In this document: piece by piece, positions 35,019-43,775 of the stretch | Numbering within the stretch: position 1 is the first letter of the stretch | How the letters are laid out: each line of letters opens with the position of its first letter | Assembly: GCF_035994945.1 (NCBI RefSeq) | Contig: NZ_CP108677.1 | Location: 6,324,001-6,388,000 of the forward strand | Reading direction: 5' to 3' | From: Streptomyces sp. NBC_01216 | GTDB taxonomy: Bacteria; Actinomycetota; Actinomycetes; Streptomycetales; Streptomycetaceae | DNA: 64,000 nt | Translations under genes and position numbers: made by a program | The notes under the pieces: model-generated | What the model was told of the DNA's origin: nothing | Seen by the model: the letters and a program-made list of their open reading frames with translations, nothing else | Databases searched by the model: none

Positions 35019-35480
35019 TCAGCTTCCGGCGGGTCCCGTCGTGGTCCAGCCCGGTGCCTTCACGTGCGGGGTGAGGCTCGCGCCGTCCGCGGTGTCGCCG
35101 CAGTGCGCGCACACCACCCGGGGGCTCAGTGTCTCCCCGCAGGCGTGTTCGAAGACCATGGGCCGCGCCTCCTGGTTCAGATGGCGGTCGCCCCAGCTCA
35201 TCAGGGTGAGCAGCACGGGCTGCAGTTCCTCACCCGCCGTCGTCGCGCGGTACTCGAAGCGTCGCGGGCGCTCGCTGTAGGGGACCTTCTCCAGGATCCC
35301 GGCTTCCACGAGCCGCTTCAGGCGTGCGGTGAGGATGTCCCGGGGGGCGCCCGTGTTGCGGGCGATCCGGTCGAAGCGGCGTGCGCCGAGCGAGACCTCC
35401 CGCAGGACGAGGAGTGCGTACTTCTCGCCGACCAGAGCGAGGGCGTCGGCGATGGAACAGGGGCGGGAGGCGGCCTTCAT
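35019..35480 (-). CDS. HxlR-family transcriptional regulator
   Basis: A 153-residue winged-helix protein: CSIADALALVGEKYALLVLR at 8-27, RFDRIARNTGAPRDILTARL near 35-54 (recognition helix), then LVEAGILEKVPYSERPRRFE. Cys8 is in the position where several HxlR proteins carry a redox- or aldehyde-sensing Cys. The C-terminus adds CAHCGD, a CXXC pair. Divergent from the thiolase gene with an imperfect palindrome in between, it is most likely the repressor of that gene. Confidence 0.88.
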   Translation of the reverse strand: MKAASRPCSIADALALVGEKYALLVLREVSLGARRFDRIARNTGAPRDILTARLKRLVEAGILEKVPYSERPRRFEYRATTAGEELQPVLLTLMSWGDRHLNQEARPMVFEHACGETLSPRVVCAHCGDTADGASLTPHVKAPGWTTTGPAGS

Positions 35481-35510
35481 GGGCCCAGCCTACGGGAGAT
35501 CCTTTCATGG

Positions 35511-35540
35511 GTTTGAAATTCCAACGCTCTGGGTTAGGTT
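35511..35540 (+). promoter_or_regulatory. thiolase promoter overlapped by HxlR operator candidate
   Basis: TTGAAA (35513-35518), 16 bp, TAGGTT (35535-35540). GTTTGAAATTCCAAC at 35511-35525 is a 15-bp imperfect palindrome with two mismatched positions, covering the -35. Confidence 0.6.
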
Positions 35541-35590
35541 CCCGGTGAGGGTCAGTCCATTTTTCCAACTCGCGAGTCCAGGAGCTTGTC

Positions 35591-36760
35591 ATGCGTGACG
35601 CCGTCATCGTCGAAGCCGTCAGGACGCCTATCGGCAAGGGCAAGGCGGGTGGAGCCCTCGCCGAGGTCCACCCGGTCGCCCTCCTCTCCCACACCCTCGC
35701 CGCCCTGGTCGAGCGCGCCGGCATCGATCCGGCACTCGTCGACGACGTCATCGGCGGCACCGTCGACCAGGTCGGCGAGCAGGCCATGAACACCACGCGG
35801 TACGCATGGCTCGGAGCCGGACTGCCCGATTCCGTGCCCGCCACCACCGTCGACCGGCAGTGCGGCTCGTCCCAGCAGGCCGTGCACTTCGCCGCCCAGG
35901 GGGTGCTCTCGGGCACGTACGACATCGCCGTCGCCTGCGGCGTGGAGTCGATGAGCCGCGTCCCGATGTGGTCCAACGTGCCGCCCGGCTCCGACCCCTT
36001 CGGCCCCGGTGTCGCCGAGCGGTATCCCGGAGGACTGGTCCCGCAGGGCATCAGCGCGGAACTCATCGCCGCGAAGTGGTCCCTCGGCCGCGAGGCCATG
36101 GACACCTTCGCCGCCGCCTCGCACGCCAAGGCGGCCCGCGCCTGGGAGACGGGGCTCTTCGACGCCGAAGTGGTCCCCTACGGCCGGGCCGCCCGCGACG
36201 AGTCGGTGCGGCCCATGACGACGCCGGAGGTCCTCGCCGGACTCCGGCCGGCCTTCCGGGACCCCGTCTTCGCCGAGCGGTTCCCGCAGATCGACTGGTC
36301 GGTGACGGCGGGCAACAGCAGCCCCACGAACGACGGCGCCTCGGCCGTGCTCGTCATGGCGGCGGAGACCGCGGCCCGCCTCGGGCTGCGCCCCCTGGCC
36401 CGGCTGCACGCCTTCGCGGTCACCGGCTCCGACCCCCTGCTCATGCTGACCGGCGTGATCCCCGCGACCGAGAAGGTGCTGCGCCGGGCCGGCCTCGGCA
36501 TCGGGGACATCGATCTGTTCGAGATCAACGAGGCGTTCGCCAGTGTCGTCCTCGCCTGGCAGCAGGAGACCGGCGCGGACCCCGCCAGGGTCAACGTCAA
36601 CGGCGGGGCCATCGCCCTGGGCCACCCCCTCGGCGCCAGCGGCACCCGCCTGACGACCACCCTCGTCCACGCCCTGCGGTCCCGGGGCGCGCGGTACGGC
36701 CTCCAGGCCATGTGCGAGGCCGGCGGACTGGCCAACGCGATGATCGTCGAGGCTCTCTGA
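35591..36760 (+). CDS. thiolase-family acetyl-CoA acyltransferase
   Basis: A 389-residue thiolase. Nucleophile Cys91 (DRQCGSSQQAV), NEAFA loop near 325, His345 in GGAIALGHPLGASG and Cys375 in MCEAGG are all present, so it should be active. It cleaves or forms 3-oxoacyl-CoA; chain length and direction are not readable. Divergent from and probably repressed by the HxlR protein. AGGAGC lies upstream of the ATG. The stop codon TGA begins the second copy of the 39-bp stem-loop. Confidence 0.92.
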   Translation: MRDAVIVEAVRTPIGKGKAGGALAEVHPVALLSHTLAALVERAGIDPALVDDVIGGTVDQVGEQAMNTTRYAWLGAGLPDSVPATTVDRQCGSSQQAVHFAAQGVLSGTYDIAVACGVESMSRVPMWSNVPPGSDPFGPGVAERYPGGLVPQGISAELIAAKWSLGREAMDTFAAASHAKAARAWETGLFDAEVVPYGRAARDESVRPMTTPEVLAGLRPAFRDPVFAERFPQIDWSVTAGNSSPTNDGASAVLVMAAETAARLGLRPLARLHAFAVTGSDPLLMLTGVIPATEKVLRRAGLGIGDIDLFEINEAFASVVLAWQQETGADPARVNVNGGAIALGHPLGASGTRLTTTLVHALRSRGARYGLQAMCEAGGLANAMIVEAL

Positions 36761-36796
36761 GAGCCTGTCGGCCGAAGGCCACCCGACAGGCTCTGA
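36758..36796 (+). terminator. stem-loop repeat copy 2 at the stop codon
   Basis: Identical over 39 bp to 4903-4941, again starting in the stop codon and containing the same 12-bp stem. A 12-base fragment of it (TGAGAGCCTGTC) also spans the stop of the gene ending at 58390. Confidence 0.75.
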
Positions 36797-36870
36797 GCGA
36801 CCAGGGCCGGCCGGGGGCCTCCGGCGTCCCGCGCGGTCGGCGGCGGGGCGGGTGAGGGGCGGGGGCGCCG

Positions 36871-37653
36871 TCAGACGACGTCGCGGACGCCGCCCGCCCC
36901 GGCCAGGACCCCGGCCGGCTCAGAGCCCGTCGACACGGGCACCGGGTCCGCCGCCCGCCGCAGGCCGTGGCGCTTGCGCCAGGCGACCACCGCGGCGGCG
37001 ACGCCGGACAGCACGATGAACCCCGTGGAGATCAGGAACGCGGGTGAGGAAGGCGAGCCCGCCTGGCTCCCCGCCACCACGTAGGCCGCGGTGTTCGGCA
37101 CCGACCCCAGGCCGGTCGCCACGAGGAACGGCACGTACCCCATGCGGGAGACCGCCGCGCAGTAGTTGGCGGCGGCGAAGGGAACCCCCGGGAAGAGCCG
37201 GATCGCCAGCATCGAGCGGAACCCGTGCCGGCTGAGGACCCCGTCAGCCGCCTTCAGCCACCGGCCGCGCAGCAGGGGCCGCAGCGCGTCCTGCCCCAGG
37301 ACCCGCCCCAGGGCGAAGGCGATACCGGCCCCCAGGACCGTGCCGGCCACCGCCGCGACCAGCCCCGCCTGACTGCCGAACAGCGCGCCCGCCGCCAGGT
37401 TCAGGATCGGCCGCGGGACGAAGGCGGCCACACACCCCCCGTACGCCAGGCCGAACAGCAACACGGCACCGGCGCCGCCCACCTGGGGCGGCCAGCCCGC
37501 GGCCAGCAGTCTCTGCGGCTCGTACAGCACCACGGTCGTCGCCGCGCCCAGCAGCAGCGCGGCGAGCGCGGACAACCGGGACCACGGGGACAGCAGGGCC
37601 CGGGACCAACGCGGGATGAGTTCGCCCGGCGGCCGGGTGACGGGGTCGAGCAT
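36871..37653 (-). CDS. TVP38/TMEM64 (VTT-domain) membrane protein
   Basis: A 260-residue protein of the DedA superfamily. The VTT core has FVPRPILNLAAGALFGSQAG near residue 77, then the re-entrant loop RLFPGVPFAAANYCAAVSRM near 150 and ATGLGSVPNTAAYVVAGSQA near 178. DedA-superfamily proteins act in membrane lipid (including undecaprenyl phosphate) flipping; the role of this subgroup is not established. Five to six membrane spans, polar C-terminal tail. Confidence 0.87.
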   Translation of the reverse strand: MLDPVTRPPGELIPRWSRALLSPWSRLSALAALLLGAATTVVLYEPQRLLAAGWPPQVGGAGAVLLFGLAYGGCVAAFVPRPILNLAAGALFGSQAGLVAAVAGTVLGAGIAFALGRVLGQDALRPLLRGRWLKAADGVLSRHGFRSMLAIRLFPGVPFAAANYCAAVSRMGYVPFLVATGLGSVPNTAAYVVAGSQAGSPSSPAFLISTGFIVLSGVAAAVVAWRKRHGLRRAADPVPVSTGSEPAGVLAGAGGVRDVV

Positions 37654-37789
37654 CCGGGGAGAGTAACCGAAGCCCCCGTGTGATCGCCGTAACGCGCGTC
37701 ATGCCCGCTCCGGATGCCTCACCGGCACCGGCCCGAGCCGGTGGTCCGCGTGTCCTCCGGGGGCGGGGCGCCGGGCCTACAGTGACGCC

Positions 37790-38494
37790 ATGACGACCGC
37801 CGTGCCCGGCAGCGCCCTCGCCGATACCGTCCTGGACCGGCTCACGCGGCTCTATCCGCCCGCGGGCAACCCCTTCCGGGCACAGGAGATGGTCGCGTAC
37901 ATGAAGGGCGTGGCCCCGTTCCTCGGCATCCGCACACCCGAGCGGCGCGCCCTGTCCGGGACCGTCCTGGAGGGCACCCCGCGCCCGGACGAGAAGGACT
38001 GTGCCGCCGTCGCGCTGCGCTGCTTCGCGCTGCCCGAGCGGGAGTACCACTACTTCGCCGTCGACTACCTGCACCGCCACGTCGAGCGCTGTAGCTCCGA
38101 CTTCCTGCCCGTGGCGCGGCGGCTCGTCACCACCGTCTCGTGGTGGGACACGGTCGATCACCTCGCCGCCCACGTGGTCGGCGGGCTCGTCGCCGCCGAC
38201 CCCGTGCTCGCCGCCGAGATGGACTCCTGGGTCGGTGACGACGACCTGTGGGTCACGCGCACCGCGATCCTGCACCAGCTGCGGTTCAAGGACGCGACCG
38301 ACGCCGACCGGCTCTTCGCCTTCTGCCTGCGGCGCTCGGCGCACCCCGACTTCTTCGTACGAAAAGCGATCGGCTGGGCGCTGCGCGAGTACGCCAAGAC
38401 CGACCCCGCCGAGGTCCGCGCCTTCGTCGAGGCCCACCGGGGCCGGCTCGCCCCGCTCTCGGTGCGCGAGGCGCTCAGGAACCTCGGACAGTGA
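37790..38494 (+). CDS. AlkD-like DNA alkylation repair protein
   Basis: A 234-residue HEAT-like helical protein of the DNA alkylation repair family, which excises N3- and N7-alkylpurines by trapping flipped-out bases. Seen: VAYMKGVAPFLGIRTPERRA near residue 35, TVSWWDTVDHLAAHVVG near 115 (aromatic Trp pair and Asp of the active cleft), and PDFFVRKAIGWALREYAKTD near 185. Length is normal for AlkD. TACAGT lies six bases before the ATG, so the mRNA is probably leaderless. Confidence 0.9.
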   Translation: MTTAVPGSALADTVLDRLTRLYPPAGNPFRAQEMVAYMKGVAPFLGIRTPERRALSGTVLEGTPRPDEKDCAAVALRCFALPEREYHYFAVDYLHRHVERCSSDFLPVARRLVTTVSWWDTVDHLAAHVVGGLVAADPVLAAEMDSWVGDDDLWVTRTAILHQLRFKDATDADRLFAFCLRRSAHPDFFVRKAIGWALREYAKTDPAEVRAFVEAHRGRLAPLSVREALRNLGQ

Positions 38495-39012
38495 TGATGC
38501 TCGTGGTGACGCCGCTGGTGGGTCTGACCGCCCCGGGCCGGCGGAGCGGCACCCCCGGGCTCCGGACCGGTACGGCCGTGGCCCCGGCCCGGCCGCCCGG
38601 GGCCGCGCCGCCCGTCGCCGCTCCGGTCGGTCCGCCCGAAGTCCCGGGCCGTGGAGGGCCCTGACGGGCGGGCCGCCGAAAACCGTTCGACGCGGACGCC
38701 GCACGACGTCATGATCGTGGGCATGTTCCGGTACGCCTTCCTCGCAGCACGGCCCGCAGTCGCGGCCGCGCCGAAGGCTGCCGTCCCGCCGGGTGTGACC
38801 ACGCCCGCCGATGTCGCACGTGCCGCCGCTTCCGAGACCGCCGTGGCGGTCGCGGCCGTCGTCGCGGCGCCCGCGGCTTCCGCCGCGGCCCTCGCCCTCG
38901 ACGGCGCCCGAAGCTGACCCTCCCCGGATCGTCCGGCGGACCCCCCAGGGGGAGGGTCGGTCCGGCCACCGGGGTTCCCGCAGACGCTTCGAGCTCAAGG
39001 AACGAGCGAACC
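38495..39012. other. 518-bp region upstream of tuf3
   Basis: No gene I can support. An 88-codon plus-strand frame ending at 38917 is almost pure Ala/Val/Pro and likely chance. The last part holds AAGGAACGAG as the tuf3 ribosome site; I cannot place the tuf3 promoter. Confidence 0.4.
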
Positions 39013-40182
39013 ATGTCCAAGACGGCGTACGTGCGCACCAAGCCGCATCTCAACATCGGCACCATGGGCCACGTCGACCACGGCAAGACCACCCTGACCG
39101 CGGCCATCACCAAGGTCCTCAGCGAGCGGGGGACCGGGACCTTCGTGCCGTTCGACCGCATCGACCGGTCGCCCGAGGAGGCTCAGCGCGGTATCACCAT
39201 CAACCTGACGCACGTCGAGTACGAGACCGAGACCCGCCACTACGCCCACGTCGACATGCCCGGCCACGCCGACTACGTCAAGAACATGGTCACGGGCGCG
39301 GCGCAGCTCGACGGGGCGATCCTCGTCGTGTCGGCGCTCGACGGCATCATGCCGCAGACCGCCGAGCACGTCCTGCTGGCCCGTCAGGTCGGCGTCGACC
39401 ACATCGTCGTGGCCCTCAACAAGGCCGACGCCGGGGACGACGAGCTGACCGACCTGGTCGAGCTGGAGGTACGGGAACTGCTGACCGCGCACGGCTACGG
39501 CGGTGACGTCGTGCCGGTGGTCCGGGTCTCCGGCCTGCGGGCGCTGGAGGGCGACCCGCGCTGGACGGCCGCCGTCGGCGCGCTGCTGGACGCCGTCGAC
39601 ACCTACGTCCCCACGCCCGAGCGGTACGTGGCGGCGCCGTTCCTGCTGTCGGTCGAGAACGTGCTCACCATCACCGGACGCGGCACGGTGGTCACCGGCG
39701 CGATCGAGCGCGGCACGGTGCGGGTCGGCGACCGCGTGGAGATCCTGGGCGCCGGCACCGAGACGGTCGTCACCGGTGTCGAGACCTTCGGCAAGCCCAT
39801 GGAGTCGGCCGAGGCCGGTGACAACGTGGCGCTGCTGCTGCGGGGTGTGCCACGCGGCGCGGTCCGGCGTGGCCACGTGGTGGCGGCTCCCGGAAGCGTC
39901 GTGCCGAGCCGCCGGTTCACCGCCCGGGTGTACCTCCTGTCCGCCCGCGAGGGCGGCCGGACGACGGCCGTGTCGACCGGCTACCGGCCGCAGTTCTACA
40001 TCCGGACCGCGGACGTGGTCGGTGACATCGACCTCGGCGGGACCGCGGTCGCCCGACCCGGCGACACGGTCACCATGACGGTCGAACTGGGCCGCGACGT
40101 CCCCCTGGAGGCGGGCCTCGGCTTCGCCGTCCGCGAGGGTGGTCGCACGGTCGGGGCCGGCACCGTCACCACGGTCGACTGA
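39013..40182 (+). CDS. tuf3: divergent elongation factor Tu (EF-Tu3)
   Basis: A 389-residue translation GTPase with GHVDHGKT (19-26), [12 protein letters not shown] near 81, NKAD near 136, and intact domains II and III ([20 protein letters not shown] near 313). It departs from canonical bacterial EF-Tu at many usually invariant places: DMPGH for DCPGH, NKAD for [14 protein letters not shown] in switch I, and [20 protein letters not shown] at the C-terminus; it is also slightly short. This is the third EF-Tu known in Streptomyces (tuf3 of S. coelicolor and S. ramocissimus), distinct from the ribosomal-operon tuf1. Its role, perhaps under stress or elfamycin exposure, is unsettled. It stands alone. 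Confidence 0.93.
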   Translation: MSKTAYVRTKPHLNIGTMGHVDHGKTTLTAAITKVLSERGTGTFVPFDRIDRSPEEAQRGITINLTHVEYETETRHYAHVDMPGHADYVKNMVTGAAQLDGAILVVSALDGIMPQTAEHVLLARQVGVDHIVVALNKADAGDDELTDLVELEVRELLTAHGYGGDVVPVVRVSGLRALEGDPRWTAAVGALLDAVDTYVPTPERYVAAPFLLSVENVLTITGRGTVVTGAIERGTVRVGDRVEILGAGTETVVTGVETFGKPMESAEAGDNVALLLRGVPRGAVRRGHVVAAPGSVVPSRRFTARVYLLSAREGGRTTAVSTGYRPQFYIRTADVVGDIDLGGTAVARPGDTVTMTVELGRDVPLEAGLGFAVREGGRTVGAGTVTTVD

Positions 40183-40269
40183 CCGTCACCGGGGCCCGCG
40201 TTCCGCGCCCCGCGGAGCGCGGGCCCCGGCGCGGGTCCGGCTGCCCGGGGCCGCGGGCACAATGAGAGC

Positions 40270-41115
40270 GTGAACGAGCAGATACCGGTCGTCCGGGACG
40301 TCGACGGGGGCACCGCCCGTCTCATGCCCGATGTGGACCGCGAACGGGCCTGGCTCCTGACGGTCGACGACGCGCCCCAGTCGTACGTCGACCTGGACGA
40401 GCCGACGCACCTCGAGTTCGAGTACGCGCGCCGGCTCGCCCATGTCCTGGACGCCGTCGCCGGGGAGGGCGCGCCACTGGACGTCCTGCACCTCGGCGGC
40501 GGCGCGCTCACCCTGCCCCGGTACGTCGCGGCGACCCGCCCCGGTTCCCGCCAGGACGTCGTCGAGGCGGACCGGGCGCTCCTGGCGCTGGTCTCGGAGA
40601 AGCTGCCCCTGCCGGACGCCGCCGGCGTCACGGTGCACGGCGCGGACGCGCGGGCCTGGCTGGAAAGCGCCCCGGCCGCGTCGGTGGACGTGCTGATCGC
40701 CGATGTGTTCGGCGGATCGCGCGTGCCGGCACACCTGACCTCGACGGAGTACGCGCGAGCGGCCCGACGGGTGCTGCGACCGGGCGGCACGTACGCCGCC
40801 AACCTGGCCGACGGGTCACCCTTCGCCTTCCTGCGCTCGCAACTGGCGACCTTCGCCGGGGTCTTCCCCGAGCTGGCGCTGATCGCCGAACCCGCGGTGC
40901 TGCGCGGCCGACGCTTCGGGAACACCGTCCTCGTCGCCTCCGACCGGGAGATCGACACGGCCCGGCTGGCCCGCCGCGCAGCCGCCGACGCCTTCCCCGC
41001 ACGCGTGGAGTACGGGGCCGGCCTCGCCCGTCTCGTCGGCGGGGCGAGACCGGTCGCGGACGCGGAGGCGGTGGCGTCGCCCGTACCGCCGGCCGGCGCC
41101 TTCGGCGTCGGCTGA
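40270..41115 (+). CDS. spermidine synthase-like SAM-fold protein
   Basis: A 281-residue protein with a Rossmann-like methyltransferase fold: LDVLHLGGGALTLPRYVAAT near residue 74, VVEADRALLALVSEKLPLP near 98, and VDVLIADVFGGSRVPAHLTS near 140. The order is that of spermidine/spermine synthase-type proteins (SpeE family), but the usual polyamine-binding residues are not evident and many actinobacterial members have unknown roles. CACAAT lies six bases before the GTG, suggesting a leaderless mRNA. Confidence 0.82.
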   Translation: MNEQIPVVRDVDGGTARLMPDVDRERAWLLTVDDAPQSYVDLDEPTHLEFEYARRLAHVLDAVAGEGAPLDVLHLGGGALTLPRYVAATRPGSRQDVVEADRALLALVSEKLPLPDAAGVTVHGADARAWLESAPAASVDVLIADVFGGSRVPAHLTSTEYARAARRVLRPGGTYAANLADGSPFAFLRSQLATFAGVFPELALIAEPAVLRGRRFGNTVLVASDREIDTARLARRAAADAFPARVEYGAGLARLVGGARPVADAEAVASPVPPAGAFGVG

Positions 41116-41148
41116 CGTCGCCGCCCGCCCGGCCCCGTCGGTAGCCCG

Positions 41149-42528
41149 TCAGCCGGCCGGTCGCTCATCCGACGGGTCCGCGGGCCACGCGGGAGGGCCC
41201 CCGCCGGCCGGGGCGGGAGCGCCGGGCAGCGCGCGGGCGGGCTCCGTGACCCCGGCCGACCCGGCGGTCTGCGTCACGGCGATCCGGGTCGTCCGCCGCG
41301 TCAGCTTGCGGACGTCCGGCACGAGCAGGACCAGCGCCGTCACCACCACGATCAGGACCGCCGAGCCCCAGAGGGCCTCCTGGCGGCCGAAGGCGCTCTC
41401 CGCCGGGCCCGCCAGCGCCGTCGAGAGCGGCAGCACGGCCGTCGAGCCGAACCAGTCGTAGGCGGAGACCCGGGAGAGCTTCTCCTCGGGGATCTCCTGG
41501 TGGAGCGTCGTCATCCAGGACACGCCGAACACCTCGATGGCCACGCCGCTGACGAACATCGCCGCGGAGAGTCCCACCACGTCGAGCGGCACCGCGAGAG
41601 CCGCCGACGGCAGGGCGATCGGGAACACGCACAGGGTTCCGGCCAGCAGCATCCGGCGAGGTTTCCACCGCATCATGAGCAGCGCACCGACGAGGGTGCC
41701 CACGCCGAACATGGCGAGCGACAGCCCCCAGGGCCCCGCCCCTCCCAGCTCGTCCCGGGCCACCAGCGGTCCGTAGACCGACTCGGCGGCGCCGACCAGC
41801 GCGACCACGATCGCGAACTGGGCCACGATCGACCACAGCCAGGGGCGGTCGACGAACTCCTGCCAGCCTTCGCGCAGGTCGGCGAGGAGACCGCCGCCCG
41901 CCTCGCGCTCGCGGATGTGACCGACGTCGAGGAAGGCCCGCAGGGAGCCCGCGACGGCGAAGGCCGCCGCGTCGACCGCCAGGACCCAGCCGGGGCCGAA
42001 CGCGGCGATCATCGCGCCCCCGAGCGCCGCGCCCCCGATGCCCGCGCCGTGCATGGCCATCCGGAACAGGGCGAAGGCGCGGCTGACCTGGTCGCCGCTG
42101 ACGCTGGACATCAGCATGCCCTCGGCGGCCGGGCTGAAGAACGCCTGCCCGGTGCCGCAGAGGGCGGTGAGGAGCATCATCTGCCACAGCTGTGGCTCGC
42201 CGGTCAGGACGAGTAGCGCGAAGACGCCCTGCGAGACGAAGTTCAGGCCGTTGGCGGCGACCATCACCCGGTGCCGCGGCACGCGGTCCGCGACCGCGCC
42301 GCCGACGAGCAGGAAGAGGACGAGCGGCAGGGTGCGCGCCGCCGCCACCAGCCCGACGTCCCCGCCGTCGCCGCCCGCCTGGAGCACGGCGAACGCCGAC
42401 GCGATCAGGGCACCGTGGGTGCCGAGGTTGGTCACGACCGCGGCGGCGGTCAGCAGGACGTAGTTGCGTCCCGCCCATTCGGGGCGGCGGACCCGTGACG
42501 GTGGACGGGGGACGGCGGTATCGCTCAC
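41149..42528 (-). CDS. MFS transporter
   Basis: About 459 residues with 11-12 membrane spans, in the MFS_3 (enterobactin exporter-like) subgroup. The first cytoplasmic-loop motif is VGGAVADRVPRHRVMVAANG near residue 78; TALCGTGQAFFSPAAEGMLM near 120 and VSRAFALFRMAMHGAGIGGA near 148 are subgroup markers. The family exports siderophores, macrolides and other drugs; no specific substrate can be named. I use the GTG at 42528 (MSDTAVPRPP), though its ribosome site is weak. A long Pro/Ala-rich tail follows the last span. Confidence 0.87.
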   Translation of the reverse strand: MSDTAVPRPPSRVRRPEWAGRNYVLLTAAAVVTNLGTHGALIASAFAVLQAGGDGGDVGLVAAARTLPLVLFLLVGGAVADRVPRHRVMVAANGLNFVSQGVFALLVLTGEPQLWQMMLLTALCGTGQAFFSPAAEGMLMSSVSGDQVSRAFALFRMAMHGAGIGGAALGGAMIAAFGPGWVLAVDAAAFAVAGSLRAFLDVGHIREREAGGGLLADLREGWQEFVDRPWLWSIVAQFAIVVALVGAAESVYGPLVARDELGGAGPWGLSLAMFGVGTLVGALLMMRWKPRRMLLAGTLCVFPIALPSAALAVPLDVVGLSAAMFVSGVAIEVFGVSWMTTLHQEIPEEKLSRVSAYDWFGSTAVLPLSTALAGPAESAFGRQEALWGSAVLIVVVTALVLLVPDVRKLTRRTTRIAVTQTAGSAGVTEPARALPGAPAPAGGGPPAWPADPSDERPAG

Positions 42529-42610
42529 CCGGGGACTATCCCCGCCGTGGGGTCCCGCTGCCAAACCGCGCCGTCCGCCGGTGCGGCGGCGCACCGGCGG
42601 ACGGCGGGCG

Positions 42611-43669
42611 TCAGGACTCGGTGTCGAGGCGCACGGTGGAGAGGATCTTCCGGACGGTGGCGTCCGGCAGCTCGTCCTTGACCCCGGCGGCGGCGTAGAT
42701 CACGAACGACGCGAAGTCGCCCTTGGCGTTCTTGAAGGAGAACGCCAGCGACTTGCCGTCCGACTCGCAGGTGTTCCGCTTCTTGATCCCCGGAGCGGTC
42801 GCCGTGGCGACACTGCCCGACAGGCCGGACCCGGTGGTGTAGGGGACCGCCTTGGTGATCTTGATGGTGCCCTTGGGCATGTGCTGGGCGTAGCCGGCCC
42901 ACACCCAGTTGCCGGCCTCGTTGAACGCCGCCTCGTCGGTGTTCTTGGCGCCTTGGCCGCCCTTCGTCCCCGCGGTGCCGAGGCCCCAGGTCTCGTCGGT
43001 GCCGTTCTTGTCCGTGTCGTACGCGCACCACTTGCTCTTGAAGTGGGCCGGTGAGGACATCGTGACGACCGGAGAGCCGTCGCCCTTCTTCTCGTCCTCG
43101 AAGTACGTGATCACTCCGGTCCGCGACACCTCCCACTCGGGCGGTACGTCGAACAGCGTGCCGTACTTCGGGTTGTGGACGACCTTCCAGCCCGGGACGG
43201 TCGGCTGCTTCTCGGCGTCGTCGCGCGGGTTCTCGAGTGTCGGTGACGCGGCGGCGGACCCGGAACCGGGTGCAGACACGGTCGGCTTCGGGTCGCCGCC
43301 CGCGTCGTTCCTTCCGTCGTCCTTACCGAGGACGAGGTAGCCCGCGACGCCCGCCGCGGCCAGGACGGCGACGGCGGCGACGATCGCGACCGGCGCCGTC
43401 CGCTTCTTCTTGCCGTCTCCGGGCCCGACCGGCCCCGGAGGGCCCGGCACCGCGTACTGCGCAACGGTCGGCTGCTGGTAGGGGTTTCCCTGCGGGTAGC
43501 CCGGCTGGGACGGTTGCGGCGGATAGCCCGGCTGCTGCCCGCTCGGGTGCTGCTGGTACCCCGGCTGCTGGTACGGGTTCGGCTGCTGGTACCCCGGCTG
43601 CTGGTACGGGTTCTGATTCTGGTCCTGCGGGTTCTGCTCGCCCCCGGGCGGCTGCTGTCCTGGCCACAT
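42611..43669 (-). CDS. membrane-anchored protein with Gln/Pro/Tyr-rich repeat domain
   Basis: A 352-residue protein. Residues 1-85 are a low-complexity cytoplasmic domain of QNPYQQPGYQQ-type repeats, encoded by DNA direct repeats around 43556-43614. One membrane span follows KKKRTAPVAIVAAVAVLAAA (about 87-112), then a Ser/Thr/Pro linker and an external domain (about 150-352) with two cysteines (KWCAYDTDKNG and RNTCESDG) that probably pair. Similar Pro/Gln/Tyr-rich N-termini occur on many streptomycete membrane proteins. I do not recognise the external domain. Confidence 0.78.
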   Translation of the reverse strand: MWPGQQPPGGEQNPQDQNQNPYQQPGYQQPNPYQQPGYQQHPSGQQPGYPPQPSQPGYPQGNPYQQPTVAQYAVPGPPGPVGPGDGKKKRTAPVAIVAAVAVLAAAGVAGYLVLGKDDGRNDAGGDPKPTVSAPGSGSAAASPTLENPRDDAEKQPTVPGWKVVHNPKYGTLFDVPPEWEVSRTGVITYFEDEKKGDGSPVVTMSSPAHFKSKWCAYDTDKNGTDETWGLGTAGTKGGQGAKNTDEAAFNEAGNWVWAGYAQHMPKGTIKITKAVPYTTGSGLSGSVATATAPGIKKRNTCESDGKSLAFSFKNAKGDFASFVIYAAAGVKDELPDATVRKILSTVRLDTES

Positions 43670-43775
43670 GGCGAGTAACCATAGAGGTGCGGTCCCGCAC
43701 GGGCCACGCCCGCCCCGCGCGAGCGTGCGGGGCCGCGCTATGGCCTTCGGTGCTACTCATGGGTAACATCTGGGT

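Noticed and set aside
38651..38917. 88-codon Ala/Val-rich ORF upstream of tuf3
   Set aside because: Low complexity, no ribosome site at the likely ATG, no recognisable homology; could be a leader peptide but unsupported.
43556..43614. Tandem-like DNA repeats as a CRISPR or VNTR
   Set aside because: They are in-frame codons for Gln/Pro/Tyr protein repeats inside a coding sequence, without spacers.
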